A stretch of 64,000 nucleotides of DNA from Cronobacter condimenti 1330 (lineage in GTDB: Bacteria; Pseudomonadota; Gammaproteobacteria; Enterobacterales; Enterobacteriaceae): assembly GCF_001277255.1 (NCBI RefSeq), contig NZ_CP012264.1, positions 4,030,001 through 4,094,000 of the forward strand. The letters are read 5' to 3'. Both the position numbers and the translations under genes were made by a program. Positions within the stretch are counted from its first letter, which is position 1, and every line of letters begins with the position of its first letter. Below the pieces are notes generated by a model. That model was not told the origin of the DNA, searched no databases, and was given only the letters and a program-made list of their open reading frames with translations. Shown piece after piece: positions 24,062 through 32,870 of this stretch.

Positions 24062-26767
24062 ATGTTGATACCGTCTAAGTTAAGTCGCCCGGTTCGTCTT
24101 GAACACACAGTGGTTCGTGAACGTCTTCTGGCTAAATTATCCGGCGCTAGCAACTACCGTCTGGCGCTTATCACCAGCCCCGCCGGCTATGGCAAAACCA
24201 CGCTGATTTCCCAGTGGGCAGCGGGTAAAACCGAACTGGGATGGTATTCACTGGATGAAGGTGACAACCAGCAGGAGCGCTTCGCCAGTTATCTTATTGC
24301 CGCCGTTCAACAGGCAACCGGCGGGCACTGCGCCAGCAGCGAAGTCATCGCGCAAAAACGCCAGTACGCCAGCCTCTCGTCGTTGTTCGCCCAGCTTTTT
24401 ATCGAGCTGGCCGAGTGGCCGCGCCCGCTTTATCTGGTTATCGACGATTACCATCACATTACCAACCCGGTTATCCACGAGGCGATGCGTTTCTTCCTGC
24501 GCCATCAACCCGATAACCTGACGCTGGTCGTGCTCTCGCGCAACCTGCCGCAGCTGGGTATCGCCAACCTGCGCGTACGTGAACAGCTACTTGAAATCGG
24601 CAGCCAGCAACTGGCGTTTACCCATCAGGAGGCGCGTCAGTTCTTCGACTGCCGCCTGAGCCAGCCTATCGAACCTGCGCAGAGCAGCCGCCTGTGCGAT
24701 GACGTCGCAGGCTGGGCGACCGCCCTGCAACTCATCGCCCTCTCCGCCCGCCAAAATACCGGCGCGGTGCATCAGTCGGCACGCCGTCTGGCGGGCATTA
24801 ACGCGAGCCATCTCTCCGATTATCTGGTCGATGAGGTGCTCAATAACGTTGATAGCAATACGCGCCAGTTCTTGCTGAAAAGCGCCCTGCTGCGCTCGAT
24901 GAACGACGCATTAATCGTGCGCGTTACCGGCGAAGAAAACGGCCAGATGCGCCTTGAGGAGATCGAGCGTCAGGGGCTGTTTTTACAGCGCATGGATGAT
25001 TCCGGCGAATGGTTTAGCTATCACCCGCTGTTTGGAAATTTCCTGCGCCAGCGCTGCCAGTGGGAACTGGCGACCGAACTGCCGGATATTCACCGCGCAG
25101 CGGCGGAAAGCTGGATGGCGCAGGGTTTTCCAAGCGAGGCGATTCACCATGCCCTCGCCGCGGGCGACGCCAATATGCTGCGCGATATTTTACTCAACCA
25201 CGCCTGGGGGCTGTTCAACCACAGTGAACTCACTTTGCTGGAACAGTCTTTAAAAGCGCTGCCCTGGGAGAGTCTGCTGGCGAACCCGCGTCTTGTGTTG
25301 TTGCAGGCGTGGCTCATGCAGAGCCAGCATCGCTACAGCGAAGTGAACACCTTGCTGGCGCGTGCCGAGCAAGAGATGAAAAGCGAAATGGACGAGACGC
25401 TGCATGGCGAATTTAACGCCCTGCGTGCGCAAGTCGCGATTAACGACGGTGACCCGGAAGAAGCCGAACGACTGGCGATGGTGGCGCTCGACACGCTGCC
25501 ACTCGCGAACTTCTACAGCCGCATTGTGGCAACGTCAGTCCACGGCGAAGTGCTGCATTGCAAAGGCGATTTAACGAAGTCGCTGTCGGTGATGCAGCAG
25601 ACCGAACTGATGGCTCGCCGTCACGATGTCTGGCATTACGCGCTCTGGAGCCTGATTCAGCAGAGTGAAATTCTCTTCGCGCAGGGCTTTTTACAGGCCG
25701 CGTGGGAGACGCAAGAAAAAGCATTTGTCCTGATCCAGGAGCAGCATCTCGAACAACTGCCGTTGCATGAGTTTTTGCTGCGCATTCGCGCGCAGTTGCT
25801 GTGGGCATGGGCACGCCTTGATGAGGCGGAAACCTGCGCCCGTACCGGGATGACGGTGCTGGCAAATTACCAGCCGCAGCAGCAGTTACAGTGTCTGGCG
25901 CTGCTGGTGCAGTGTTCGCTGGCGCGCGGCGATCTCGACAATGCCCGCAGTCATCTTAACCGTCTGGAAAATCTGCTGGGCAACGGCCATTACCACAGCG
26001 ACTGGGTATCCAACGCCGATAAAGTACGGGTGATTTACTGGCAGATGACTGGCGATAAAGCCGCGGCGGCCACATGGCTGCGCCAGACGCCGAAACCGGC
26101 CTTCGCTAATAACCACTTCCTGCAAAGCCAGTGGCGTAATATAGCCCGCGCGCAGATCCTGCTTGGCGATTACGGCCCGGCGGAAATGGTGCTGGAAGAG
26201 CTGAACGAAAACGCCCGAAGCCTGCGCCTGATGAGTGATATCAACCGTAATTTGCTGTTGCTCAACCAGTTGTACTGGAACGCCGGACGTAAGAGCGACG
26301 CGCAGCGCGTATTGATGGAAGCCCTGGCGCTTGCGAACCGCACCGGGTTTATCACCCATTTTGTGATTGAAGGCGAGGCGATGGCGCAGCAGTTGCGCCA
26401 GCTATTGCAACTCAATACCTTGCCGGAAATTGAACAGCACCGCGCGCAGCGTATTTTGCGCGACATTAACCAGCATCATCGCCACAAGTTCGCGCATTTT
26501 GATGAGAATTTCGTTAATAAGTTACTGAATCATCCGGAAGTCCCGGAGCTTATCCGTACCAGCCCGCTGACCCAGCGCGAGTGGCAGGTGTTAGGCCTTA
26601 TCTATTCTGGTTACAGCAATGACCAGATAGCCGGCGAGCTTGATGTGGCGGCGACAACCATTAAAACGCATATCCGTAATCTGTATCAGAAGCTTGGCGT
26701 GGCGCACCGCCAGGCCGCAGTGCAACATGCTCAGCAGTTGTTGAAAATGATGGGATACGGGGTGTAA
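24062..26767 (+). CDS. malT: Maltose regulon activator MalT
   Basis: 901-residue STAND-type ATPase activator that needs maltotriose and ATP to turn on the mal genes. The Walker A motif SPAGYGKTT is at about 39-47 and the Walker B-like LYLVIDDYHH follows; a TPR-like sensor domain fills about 420-800. The C-terminal LuxR-type helix-turn-helix has PLTQREWQVLGLIYSGYSNDQIAGEL and VAATTIKTHIRNLYQKL. Length equals the E. coli protein. Expected regulation is CRP activation from the site upstream. Confidence 0.98.
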   Translation: MLIPSKLSRPVRLEHTVVRERLLAKLSGASNYRLALITSPAGYGKTTLISQWAAGKTELGWYSLDEGDNQQERFASYLIAAVQQATGGHCASSEVIAQKRQYASLSSLFAQLFIELAEWPRPLYLVIDDYHHITNPVIHEAMRFFLRHQPDNLTLVVLSRNLPQLGIANLRVREQLLEIGSQQLAFTHQEARQFFDCRLSQPIEPAQSSRLCDDVAGWATALQLIALSARQNTGAVHQSARRLAGINASHLSDYLVDEVLNNVDSNTRQFLLKSALLRSMNDALIVRVTGEENGQMRLEEIERQGLFLQRMDDSGEWFSYHPLFGNFLRQRCQWELATELPDIHRAAAESWMAQGFPSEAIHHALAAGDANMLRDILLNHAWGLFNHSELTLLEQSLKALPWESLLANPRLVLLQAWLMQSQHRYSEVNTLLARAEQEMKSEMDETLHGEFNALRAQVAINDGDPEEAERLAMVALDTLPLANFYSRIVATSVHGEVLHCKGDLTKSLSVMQQTELMARRHDVWHYALWSLIQQSEILFAQGFLQAAWETQEKAFVLIQEQHLEQLPLHEFLLRIRAQLLWAWARLDEAETCARTGMTVLANYQPQQQLQCLALLVQCSLARGDLDNARSHLNRLENLLGNGHYHSDWVSNADKVRVIYWQMTGDKAAAATWLRQTPKPAFANNHFLQSQWRNIARAQILLGDYGPAEMVLEELNENARSLRLMSDINRNLLLLNQLYWNAGRKSDAQRVLMEALALANRTGFITHFVIEGEAMAQQLRQLLQLNTLPEIEQHRAQRILRDINQHHRHKFAHFDENFVNKLLNHPEVPELIRTSPLTQREWQVLGLIYSGYSNDQIAGELDVAATTIKTHIRNLYQKLGVAHRQAAVQHAQQLLKMMGYGV

Positions 26768-26784
26768 CCGCCGTTGACGGGGTT

Positions 26785-26847
26785 CGGGTGGCTGACGCTT
26801 CGCTTAATTCACTATTCAGTGATGCACGGCGGGTAAGCGCACCCGCC
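26785..26847. repeat. REP-like palindrome between malT and glpR
   Basis: The 3' ends of malT and glpR converge here. The perfect hairpin GGCGGGTAAGCGCACCCGCC-type sequence (26828-26847) has the core of the REP units seen elsewhere in the window. A smaller TCACT/AGTGA hairpin precedes it (26809-26822). It may stop or stabilise both messages. Confidence 0.6.
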
Positions 26848-26870
26848 ACCCGCCCTGCTGGACACGCGAA

Positions 26871-27629
26871 TCAACACAACTCTAACTGCACCTTATTGGC
26901 GTTAATTACCTGCATCACGCCGACGGGCGGCATGATGTCGGTATAAACCGCGTCAACCAGGCTGATGCTGCCCAGGTTCACCATCGCGTTACGCCCGAAT
27001 TTGGAGTGATCCACCACCAGCATCACATGCCGCGAATTCTCGATAATTGCACGCTTGGTGCGCACCTCGTGGTAGTCAAACTCCAGCAGCGAGCCATCGC
27101 TGTCGATGCCGCTGATGCCCAGAATCCCGAAATCGAGCCGAAACTGAGAGATAAAATCGAGCGTTGCCTCGCCGATAATGCCGCCATCGCGACTGCGCAA
27201 TTCACCGCCCGCCAGGATAATGCGGAAATCGTCTTTCACCATCAGCGTGTTCGCGACGTTGAGATTATTGGTGACGATACGCAGATTCTCATGGTTCAAC
27301 AGCGCGTGCGCCACCGCCTCGGGCGTAGTGCCGATATCGATAAACAGCGTCGCGCCATTAGGGATCTGGCTTGCGACTTTGTACGCGATACGCTCTTTTT
27401 CCGCCGTCTGGGTCGCTTTACGGTCGTGCCAGGAGGTATTGACCGAGCTTGATGGCAGCGCCGCGCCGCCGTGGTGGCGCAGGATCATGTTCTGCTCCGC
27501 CAGATCGTTGAGATCGCGGCGAATGGTTTGCGGGCTGACGGCGAACTGCTCCACCAGCTCCTCGGTACTCACATAGCCCTGCTTTTTAACCAGTTCAATA
27601 ATGGCGTCGTGACGTTGTGTTTGCTTCAC
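26871..27629 (-). CDS. glpR: Glycerol-3-phosphate regulon repressor GlpR
   Basis: DeoR-family repressor of glp genes, released by glycerol-3-phosphate. 252 residues, equal to E. coli. The N-terminal HTH has YVSTEELVEQFAVSPQTIRRDLNDLAEQ; the sugar-phosphate domain has LFIDIGTTPEAVAHAL. Translation starts at GTG 27629 behind a good AGGAG site, giving MKQTQRH; the in-frame ATG at 27674 lies inside glpG. It is last in glpEGR, 25 bp after glpG. Its operators are visible at glpD. Confidence 0.96.
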   Translation of the reverse strand: MKQTQRHDAIIELVKKQGYVSTEELVEQFAVSPQTIRRDLNDLAEQNMILRHHGGAALPSSSVNTSWHDRKATQTAEKERIAYKVASQIPNGATLFIDIGTTPEAVAHALLNHENLRIVTNNLNVANTLMVKDDFRIILAGGELRSRDGGIIGEATLDFISQFRLDFGILGISGIDSDGSLLEFDYHEVRTKRAIIENSRHVMLVVDHSKFGRNAMVNLGSISLVDAVYTDIMPPVGVMQVINANKVQLELC

Positions 27630-27654
27630 ACCCTTCTCCTGACGTATTGCCGTA

Positions 27655-28485
27655 TTATTTTCGTTTTCGCGCATGCAGAGTATCCGTCATAGCCATTGCC
27701 AGGCCAATCAGCATCCCCGCCACCAGATCGGCATTCGCCGTCTTGTTGCCAAACAGCCCCAGCCCGCCAATGGCCAGCCACAGCAGCATAAACACTAAAA
27801 TGCCGCGCGGCAGGTACAGCCCGCACTCCGGCTCACGCTCACCGCGCAGCCAGACATAACCGACAAGTGCGTAGACGACCCCGCCGAGGCCACCGAACCA
27901 TGGGCCGCCAACCTGATACTGGATAACGCCGCCAACCAGCGCGGTCACAAGCGTCAGGGTCAGCAGCTTGCCGCTGCCGGTCATTTTCTCCAGCGGGCCG
28001 GCGAGATACCACCACCATAGCAGATTGAAGATCAGGCTCAGCAGGGAAAAATGTAGCAGCAACGGACTGACATAGCGCCAGAGCTGAAATTTGAGAGAGG
28101 CATCGAAAGGCCATGCAAGCCAGACGGCGACCTGCGCATAACCAATGATGCTCATCGCGAGATAGACCGCGACACACAACACCATCATGACCAGCGTGAG
28201 CGGGCCTGCGTGGGCGCGTACGGTCGCCATAAATGGGTACGAGCGGTAGCGCAGCCCGGCGTTAAGCTGCCCGGTCTGCCAGCTGGCGGAGAGATAACGC
28301 GGGTCGCTCGGGTGCGCGAGAAAATAACTCAGCTCCGCTTTGACGCTTTCGGCCTGCGCTTCATCAGCAAGCCAGATATCCCAGGTCTCGTGCCGCTGGA
28401 TCTCCAGCACCACGCCCTGGGTTGCCATATAGTCAACAAACGCCTGCGCCAGGCGCGGGTTGTCAAACGAGGTAATCATCAACAT
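27655..28485 (-). CDS. glpG: GlpG rhomboid-family protein lacking catalytic residues
   Basis: Six-helix rhomboid membrane protein with an N-terminal cytoplasmic domain, 276 residues, the same as E. coli GlpG and alignable without gaps. The fold signatures are intact (FNLLWWWYLAG, GPWFGGL, VVYALVGYVWLRGERE). The protease centre is not: position 201, the catalytic Ser, is Gly; 254, the catalytic His, is Leu; 150, an oxyanion His, is Ser; 141 is Pro. His145, Asn154 and Tyr205 remain. It should fold and bind membrane partners but not cleave peptides. The frame is uninterrupted and keeps operon spacing with glpE and glpR, so it looks maintained rather than decaying. Confidence 0.93.
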   Translation of the reverse strand: MLMITSFDNPRLAQAFVDYMATQGVVLEIQRHETWDIWLADEAQAESVKAELSYFLAHPSDPRYLSASWQTGQLNAGLRYRSYPFMATVRAHAGPLTLVMMVLCVAVYLAMSIIGYAQVAVWLAWPFDASLKFQLWRYVSPLLLHFSLLSLIFNLLWWWYLAGPLEKMTGSGKLLTLTLVTALVGGVIQYQVGGPWFGGLGGVVYALVGYVWLRGEREPECGLYLPRGILVFMLLWLAIGGLGLFGNKTANADLVAGMLIGLAMAMTDTLHARKRK

Positions 28486-28561
28486 AGCAAGTCGTTCTGT
28501 CCAGAAAGGTATCCCCACACGAGGAAAGCAGTATACCTGCGAACGACGCGGACACCGATGC

Positions 28562-28891
28562 TTAACTCTCGCCGTGCGCGACTTCGGCCGGGAAATGACG
28601 GTGCCAGGCGTCAAAACCGCCGTCCACGCTGTAGACCTGCTCGAAGCCCTGATGAATCAGATACTGCGCCGCGCCCTTGCTGCTATTGCCGTGGTAACAC
28701 ATGACCAGCACCGGCACCTCGAAATCGTTTTGCTGCACAAAGGCCGACAGCGTGGCGTTCGTTAAATGAAACGCGCCCGGCGCGTGGCCCAGTGCATAGC
28801 TCTGCGGGTCACGAATATCCACCAGCACGGCGCTCCCCTGCTGCAGTTTCTGGTGCGCTTCTTCGACATTAATGCATTCAAACTGATCCAT
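28562..28891 (-). CDS. glpE: Thiosulfate sulfurtransferase GlpE
   Basis: Single-domain rhodanese, 109 residues. It moves sulfur from thiosulfate to cyanide or thioredoxin through a persulfide on Cys65, in the active loop MCYHGNSSKG. The start at 28891 gives MDQFECINVEEA; the longer frame to 29257 would cross the glpD promoter. First gene of glpEGR, divergent from glpD, with a 76-bp gap before glpG that may hold an internal promoter. Confidence 0.96.
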   Translation of the reverse strand: MDQFECINVEEAHQKLQQGSAVLVDIRDPQSYALGHAPGAFHLTNATLSAFVQQNDFEVPVLVMCYHGNSSKGAAQYLIHQGFEQVYSVDGGFDAWHRHFPAEVAHGES

Positions 28892-28998
28892 GGTGCTCTC
28901 TTTCTTAAGTAAAAGGGGGCGTAAGCCTGACAAAACGGCGTGCGGCGCGTCCTGCCGATAATAACGTAAGTGTAAGGCTTCCTCCGGCTGTAACGCCA

Positions 28999-29020
28999 TA
29001 ATGTTATTCACATCACACTG
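28999..29020 (+). promoter_or_regulatory. CRP site of the glpD promoter
   Basis: The core TGTTA-TTCACA-TCACA matches nine of ten consensus half-site bases, about 100 bp before the glpD ATG, where CRP activation of glpD is known in E. coli. It may also serve divergent glpE. Confidence 0.65.
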
Positions 29021-29061
29021 AATTGTTTTTTTGTTGTTATCAAAAGCGCGTTTGTTTGCTA

Positions 29062-29101
29062 TTATGAGCGATAACGAACATTTATGAGCTTTAACGAAAG
29101 T
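29062..29101 (+). promoter_or_regulatory. Tandem GlpR operators at glpD
   Basis: Two adjacent 20-bp sites, 29062-29081 and 29082-29101, both begin TTATGAGC and contain TAACGAA. They match the GlpR operator pattern and the E. coli glpD operator. They overlap the -10 (TATTAT, 29060-29065) and the transcription start. Confidence 0.82.
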
Positions 29102-29117
29102 GCGTGAGGGCAGCAGC

Positions 29118-30635
29118 ATGGAAACCAAAGATCTGATTGTGATAGGTGGGGGCATCAACGGTGCCGGTATCGCGGCAGACGCCGCAGGGCGTGGATTATC
29201 TGTGCTGATGCTGGAAGCGCAGGATCTGGCATGCGCTACCTCGTCCGCCAGCTCCAAATTGATCCACGGCGGGCTGCGTTATCTGGAGCATTATGAGTTC
29301 CGCCTGGTCAGCGAAGCGCTGGCCGAGCGTGAAGTGCTGCTGAAAATGGCGCCGCACATCGCTTTCCCGATGCGTTTTCGCTTGCCGCACCGTCCGCATT
29401 TGCGTCCGGCATGGATGATCCGCACCGGTCTGTTTATGTACGATCACTTAGGCAAACGCACCAGCCTGCCAGGCTCAACCGGTTTGCGTTTTGGTTCGGA
29501 TTCCGTCCTGAAGCCGGAAATCGTGCGCGGTTTCGAATATTCTGACTGTTGGGTCGATGACGCTCGTCTGGTGCTCGCTAACGCCCAGATGGTCGTGAAG
29601 AAAGGCGGCGAAGTCTTAACCCGCACTCGCGCCACCTCTGCGCGTCGTGAAAACGGCATGTGGATTGTGGAAGCGGAAGATATCGATACTGGTAAAACCT
29701 ACACCTGGCAGGCGCGCGGTTTAGTGAACGCCACCGGCCCGTGGGTAAAAAACTTCTTCGACGACGGCCTGCAGCTGAAATCGCCTTATGGTATTCGCCT
29801 TATTAAAGGCAGCCATATCGTGGTGCCGCGCGTGCATAACCAGAAACAGGCGTACATCCTGCAAAACGAAGACAAACGCATTGTGTTTGTCATTCCGTGG
29901 ATGGAAGAGTTCTCCATCATCGGCACCACGGACGTCGAATATAAAGGCGATCCGAAAGAAGTGGCGATTGACGAATCAGAGATCGGCTACCTGCTGAAAG
30001 TCTACAACGCGCACTTTAAGAAACAGCTCGGCCGTGAAGATGTGGTCTGGACTTACTCCGGCGTGCGCCCGCTGTGCGATGACGAATCCGATTCGCCGCA
30101 GGCTATCACCCGCGATTACACGCTTGATATTCATGATGACAACGGCAAAGCGCCGCTGCTGTCGGTCTTCGGCGGTAAGCTCACCACCTACCGCAAGCTT
30201 GCCGAGCATGCGATGGAAAAACTGACGCCGTACTACACCACTATCGGCCAGGCGTGGACCCGCAACGCCGTCCTGCCAGGTGGTGCATTCCAGGGCGAGC
30301 GCGACGATTACGCCGCGCAGCTGCGTCGCCGCTATCCGTTCATCAGCGAAACGCTGGCGCGTCACTATGCCCGCACCTACGGCAGCAACAGCGAACTGAT
30401 TCTCGGTGATGCCGCCGATTTGAATGCACTCGGTGAACACTTCGGTCATGAATTCTACGAAGCAGAGCTTCGCTACCTGGTGGAACATGAATGGGTACGC
30501 CGCCTGGATGATGCCATCTGGCGTCGTACGAAACTCGGCATGTGGCTCAATGCTGAAGAACAGTCGCGGGTAACACAGTGGCTTTCCGAAAATGTCGGTA
30601 AAAAGGCGAACGTCACCCTGTCGCTGGCCTCCTGA
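29118..30635 (+). CDS. glpD: Aerobic glycerol-3-phosphate dehydrogenase GlpD
   Basis: FAD-dependent membrane-associated enzyme oxidising sn-glycerol-3-phosphate to dihydroxyacetone phosphate and passing electrons to ubiquinone. 505 residues. The N-terminal FAD motif is LIVIGGGINGAGIAADAAGRG; ASSKLIHGGLRYLE and the C-terminal domain follow. The start at METKDLIVIGGG is preceded by GTGAGGG. It works with the ugp importer and ugpQ in this window, which supply its substrate. Confidence 0.97.
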   Translation: METKDLIVIGGGINGAGIAADAAGRGLSVLMLEAQDLACATSSASSKLIHGGLRYLEHYEFRLVSEALAEREVLLKMAPHIAFPMRFRLPHRPHLRPAWMIRTGLFMYDHLGKRTSLPGSTGLRFGSDSVLKPEIVRGFEYSDCWVDDARLVLANAQMVVKKGGEVLTRTRATSARRENGMWIVEAEDIDTGKTYTWQARGLVNATGPWVKNFFDDGLQLKSPYGIRLIKGSHIVVPRVHNQKQAYILQNEDKRIVFVIPWMEEFSIIGTTDVEYKGDPKEVAIDESEIGYLLKVYNAHFKKQLGREDVVWTYSGVRPLCDDESDSPQAITRDYTLDIHDDNGKAPLLSVFGGKLTTYRKLAEHAMEKLTPYYTTIGQAWTRNAVLPGGAFQGERDDYAAQLRRRYPFISETLARHYARTYGSNSELILGDAADLNALGEHFGHEFYEAELRYLVEHEWVRRLDDAIWRRTKLGMWLNAEEQSRVTQWLSENVGKKANVTLSLAS

Positions 30636-30647
30636 CCGCTAACGCTC

Positions 30648-30685
30648 CGCGACCGCGCCCTCTTCTGCGCGGTCGCGTCTTTTTA
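30648..30685 (+). terminator. Rho-independent terminator after glpD
   Basis: An 11-bp perfect stem (30648-30658 with 30667-30677) is followed by TCTTTTT, 12 bp past the glpD stop. Confidence 0.9.
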
Positions 30686-30759
30686 TCTATGTGTTCCCCG
30701 CATTACCGCGCATTTCTGTCGCTACAATAAACACAATCATATTACTATCGGATATCCCC

Positions 30760-32340
30760 ATGCCTTCAGGAGAGCGCCGCTTGCGCAAGGCAAAGTCCCG
30801 TTCGCCGGATGCCGTGATGCTGGCCTTTTTACTGCTGATTTCGCTGCTGGTTGCGGCCATCAGCGGCTGGTCGCTGTGGCAGTCCTGGCAGCATAGTGTT
30901 GAAGAGACAGAGCGGCAGGCGCGTAACCAGTCGATCTCCCTGGCGCGCCAGGCGGAAGATACGTTCCTTCAGGTGCAGCTAACGCTTGATGAACTGATAC
31001 GCCGCTCCGATGAAATTTTTCTGCACCCCGCCGACTGGAACGGCCTGCGCGGCCAGCTCGCTCAACAGCAGCGCCAGCTCCCGCAGTTACACGGCCTGTT
31101 TGTGTACGATGCCCACGGCGACTGGCTCGCCACCTCTGGCAGTTACATTCCGGCACGCGCCAATAATGCTGACCGCGAATATTTCATCTGGCACAGCCAG
31201 CATAGCGATCCTGGCATTCATATCGGCCATGTACTGCGCAGCCGCTCTACGGGCGATCTCGTGGTGCCGGTATCGATGCGCCTGGATAACCGCGAAGGCC
31301 GCTTTCGCGGCGTGCTGCTGGCGACCGTGAAGCTTGATTATTTCCGCCAGTTTTATGGCTATTACGAAATGGGCCCGAGCGATACGCTCGGCATCACGTT
31401 TATCGACAGCACTGTGCTTTACGTGCGCCCGTTCCCGGATTCCTATATTAACCGTACGCTTTCTTCCAGCCCGCTTTTTACGCGCATGCTGAAAATCGCG
31501 CCGACCGGTGGCGGTGCCTGGAAATCGGCTATCGACGGCGTGCCGCGCATTTTCGGTTACGCAACGCTTGCGCGCTATCCGCTGGTGGTTTCCGCAGGCT
31601 ATGACATTACCCGACTGCGCGACGCCTGGTGGCGCAACAATATTCCCACCGTTGCGCTCAATGCCATTCTTTTAGGCGTGGTGCTTATTTTCGGTGTGCT
31701 GGTGCTGCGCCAGATCCGCGCAAGCCTGCGCTACCAGAAAGAACTCATCGTATTGCGTGACGACCTGACGCGCTCAAACCATATTCTTCAGGATCTGGCG
31801 CTGCTGGATGGCCTGACCGGCCTCGCCAACCGCCGTCAGTTCGATATCTACCTGGAGCAGTGCATCGAGCGCGCCCGGCGTACCGGCGTGCCGGTATCGC
31901 TAGTGATGTGCGATGTCGACTATTTCAAAAGCTATAACGACACGCTGGGCCATGTGGCGGGGGATGAATGTTTAACGGCGGTAGGGGAAATCCTGCGCTA
32001 TCTGCCGCTACGCAATACTGACCGGGTAGCGCGTTACGGCGGCGAAGAGTTCGCCATTATTCTGCCGGGCGCGGACACGCACGCCGCACAACGGGTGGCC
32101 CTGCGCGCGCTGGAGGCGGTGCACCACGCTCGCCTGTCGCATCCGGGCACGCCGATGGCGGATAAGATCCTGACGATAAGCGCAGGTGCCGCCACGGTTG
32201 ACGGCGAAAATGCGGACATAGAAACCCTGAAAAATAAAGCAGACGAGGCGCTCTATCAGGCGAAACGCGCGGGGCGTAACTGCGTAGTCGGCGAGGCCGG
32301 CGTCACGCATCTTCTGCGGGATGTGCCGTCCCAGGCCTGA
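30760..32340 (+). CDS. Membrane diguanylate cyclase with periplasmic sensor (GGDEF)
   Basis: Predicted to make cyclic di-GMP. 526 residues: an N-terminal membrane helix (about 18-38), a periplasmic ligand-binding region of about 260 residues of dCACHE/PDC type (DYFRQFYGYY, IFGYATLARYPLVVSAG), a second helix (about 297-320) and a C-terminal GGDEF domain. The active site is GGEEF (427-431), and the inhibitory RxxD site RNTD (418-421) stands exactly five residues before it. The start ATG at 30760 has a weak ribosome site; an open frame to 30691 adds only unconserved residues. It sits alone between glpD and glgP, converging on the next gene with 7 bp between the stops. Confidence 0.9.
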   Translation: MPSGERRLRKAKSRSPDAVMLAFLLLISLLVAAISGWSLWQSWQHSVEETERQARNQSISLARQAEDTFLQVQLTLDELIRRSDEIFLHPADWNGLRGQLAQQQRQLPQLHGLFVYDAHGDWLATSGSYIPARANNADREYFIWHSQHSDPGIHIGHVLRSRSTGDLVVPVSMRLDNREGRFRGVLLATVKLDYFRQFYGYYEMGPSDTLGITFIDSTVLYVRPFPDSYINRTLSSSPLFTRMLKIAPTGGGAWKSAIDGVPRIFGYATLARYPLVVSAGYDITRLRDAWWRNNIPTVALNAILLGVVLIFGVLVLRQIRASLRYQKELIVLRDDLTRSNHILQDLALLDGLTGLANRRQFDIYLEQCIERARRTGVPVSLVMCDVDYFKSYNDTLGHVAGDECLTAVGEILRYLPLRNTDRVARYGGEEFAIILPGADTHAAQRVALRALEAVHHARLSHPGTPMADKILTISAGAATVDGENADIETLKNKADEALYQAKRAGRNCVVGEAGVTHLLRDVPSQA

Positions 32341-32347
32341 TGCGCGC

Positions 32348-32803
32348 TTACGCGCCGCGCCGCCGGCCGTAATAAAACCCCACCAGCAAGGCACCCTGTC
32401 CCAGCGCAGGGATCCACAGTGGCCATACAGAGAAATACTCCTTCGCGAGCAGCCACATGTATGCACTCGGGAGCCAGCCGACAAAGAACAGCGCGCCACG
32501 TGATGCCTCGGGCAAAAACGCCATCTTCGTACTAAATACCGCCGCACACAGCAGATACCAGCCGAATACAGCCCAGAACGCACGCGCGCCGTTGGGTCGC
32601 CGCGTCGCCTGATGTTTCCCAAGCAGCGCCAGCGACAGCCCTTCCAGAAACAACAGTACGGCGATACCGACGTTCGCTGAGGCGAAGGTGCGCATCACGC
32701 CGGAAAGCGCGATATCCGCCACCACACTGTATACCTGCGCCAGTAATGGCGCCCCTATCAGCGAGACGAGCAGCGCGCCCACCCATGTCGTTTTCCTGGT
32801 CAT
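32348..32803 (-). CDS. Unknown inner-membrane protein
   Basis: 151-residue, mostly hydrophobic protein with about four predicted membrane helices (roughly 8-28, 42-62, 76-92, 104-122) and a basic C-terminal YYGRRRG. I do not recognise the family. The start at 32803 follows AAGGCAAGG; ATG at 32821 is an alternative. It lies directly downstream of the glgP terminator in the same direction, so it may depend on read-through or its own promoter. It converges with the diguanylate cyclase. Confidence 0.75.
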   Translation of the reverse strand: MTRKTTWVGALLVSLIGAPLLAQVYSVVADIALSGVMRTFASANVGIAVLLFLEGLSLALLGKHQATRRPNGARAFWAVFGWYLLCAAVFSTKMAFLPEASRGALFFVGWLPSAYMWLLAKEYFSVWPLWIPALGQGALLVGFYYGRRRGA

Positions 32804-32821
32804 CCTTGCCTTCGCACCCAT

Positions 32822-32850
32822 AAAAAAACCAGAGTGTCCCCACTCTGGTT
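32822..32850 (-). terminator. Rho-independent terminator of the glg operon
   Basis: AACCAGAGTG and CACTCTGGTT form a 10-bp stem with a TCCC-type loop, then TTTTTTT on the minus strand, 21 bp past the glgP stop. Confidence 0.9.
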
Positions 32851-32870
32851 GTGTTGATAACCCCGCGATC

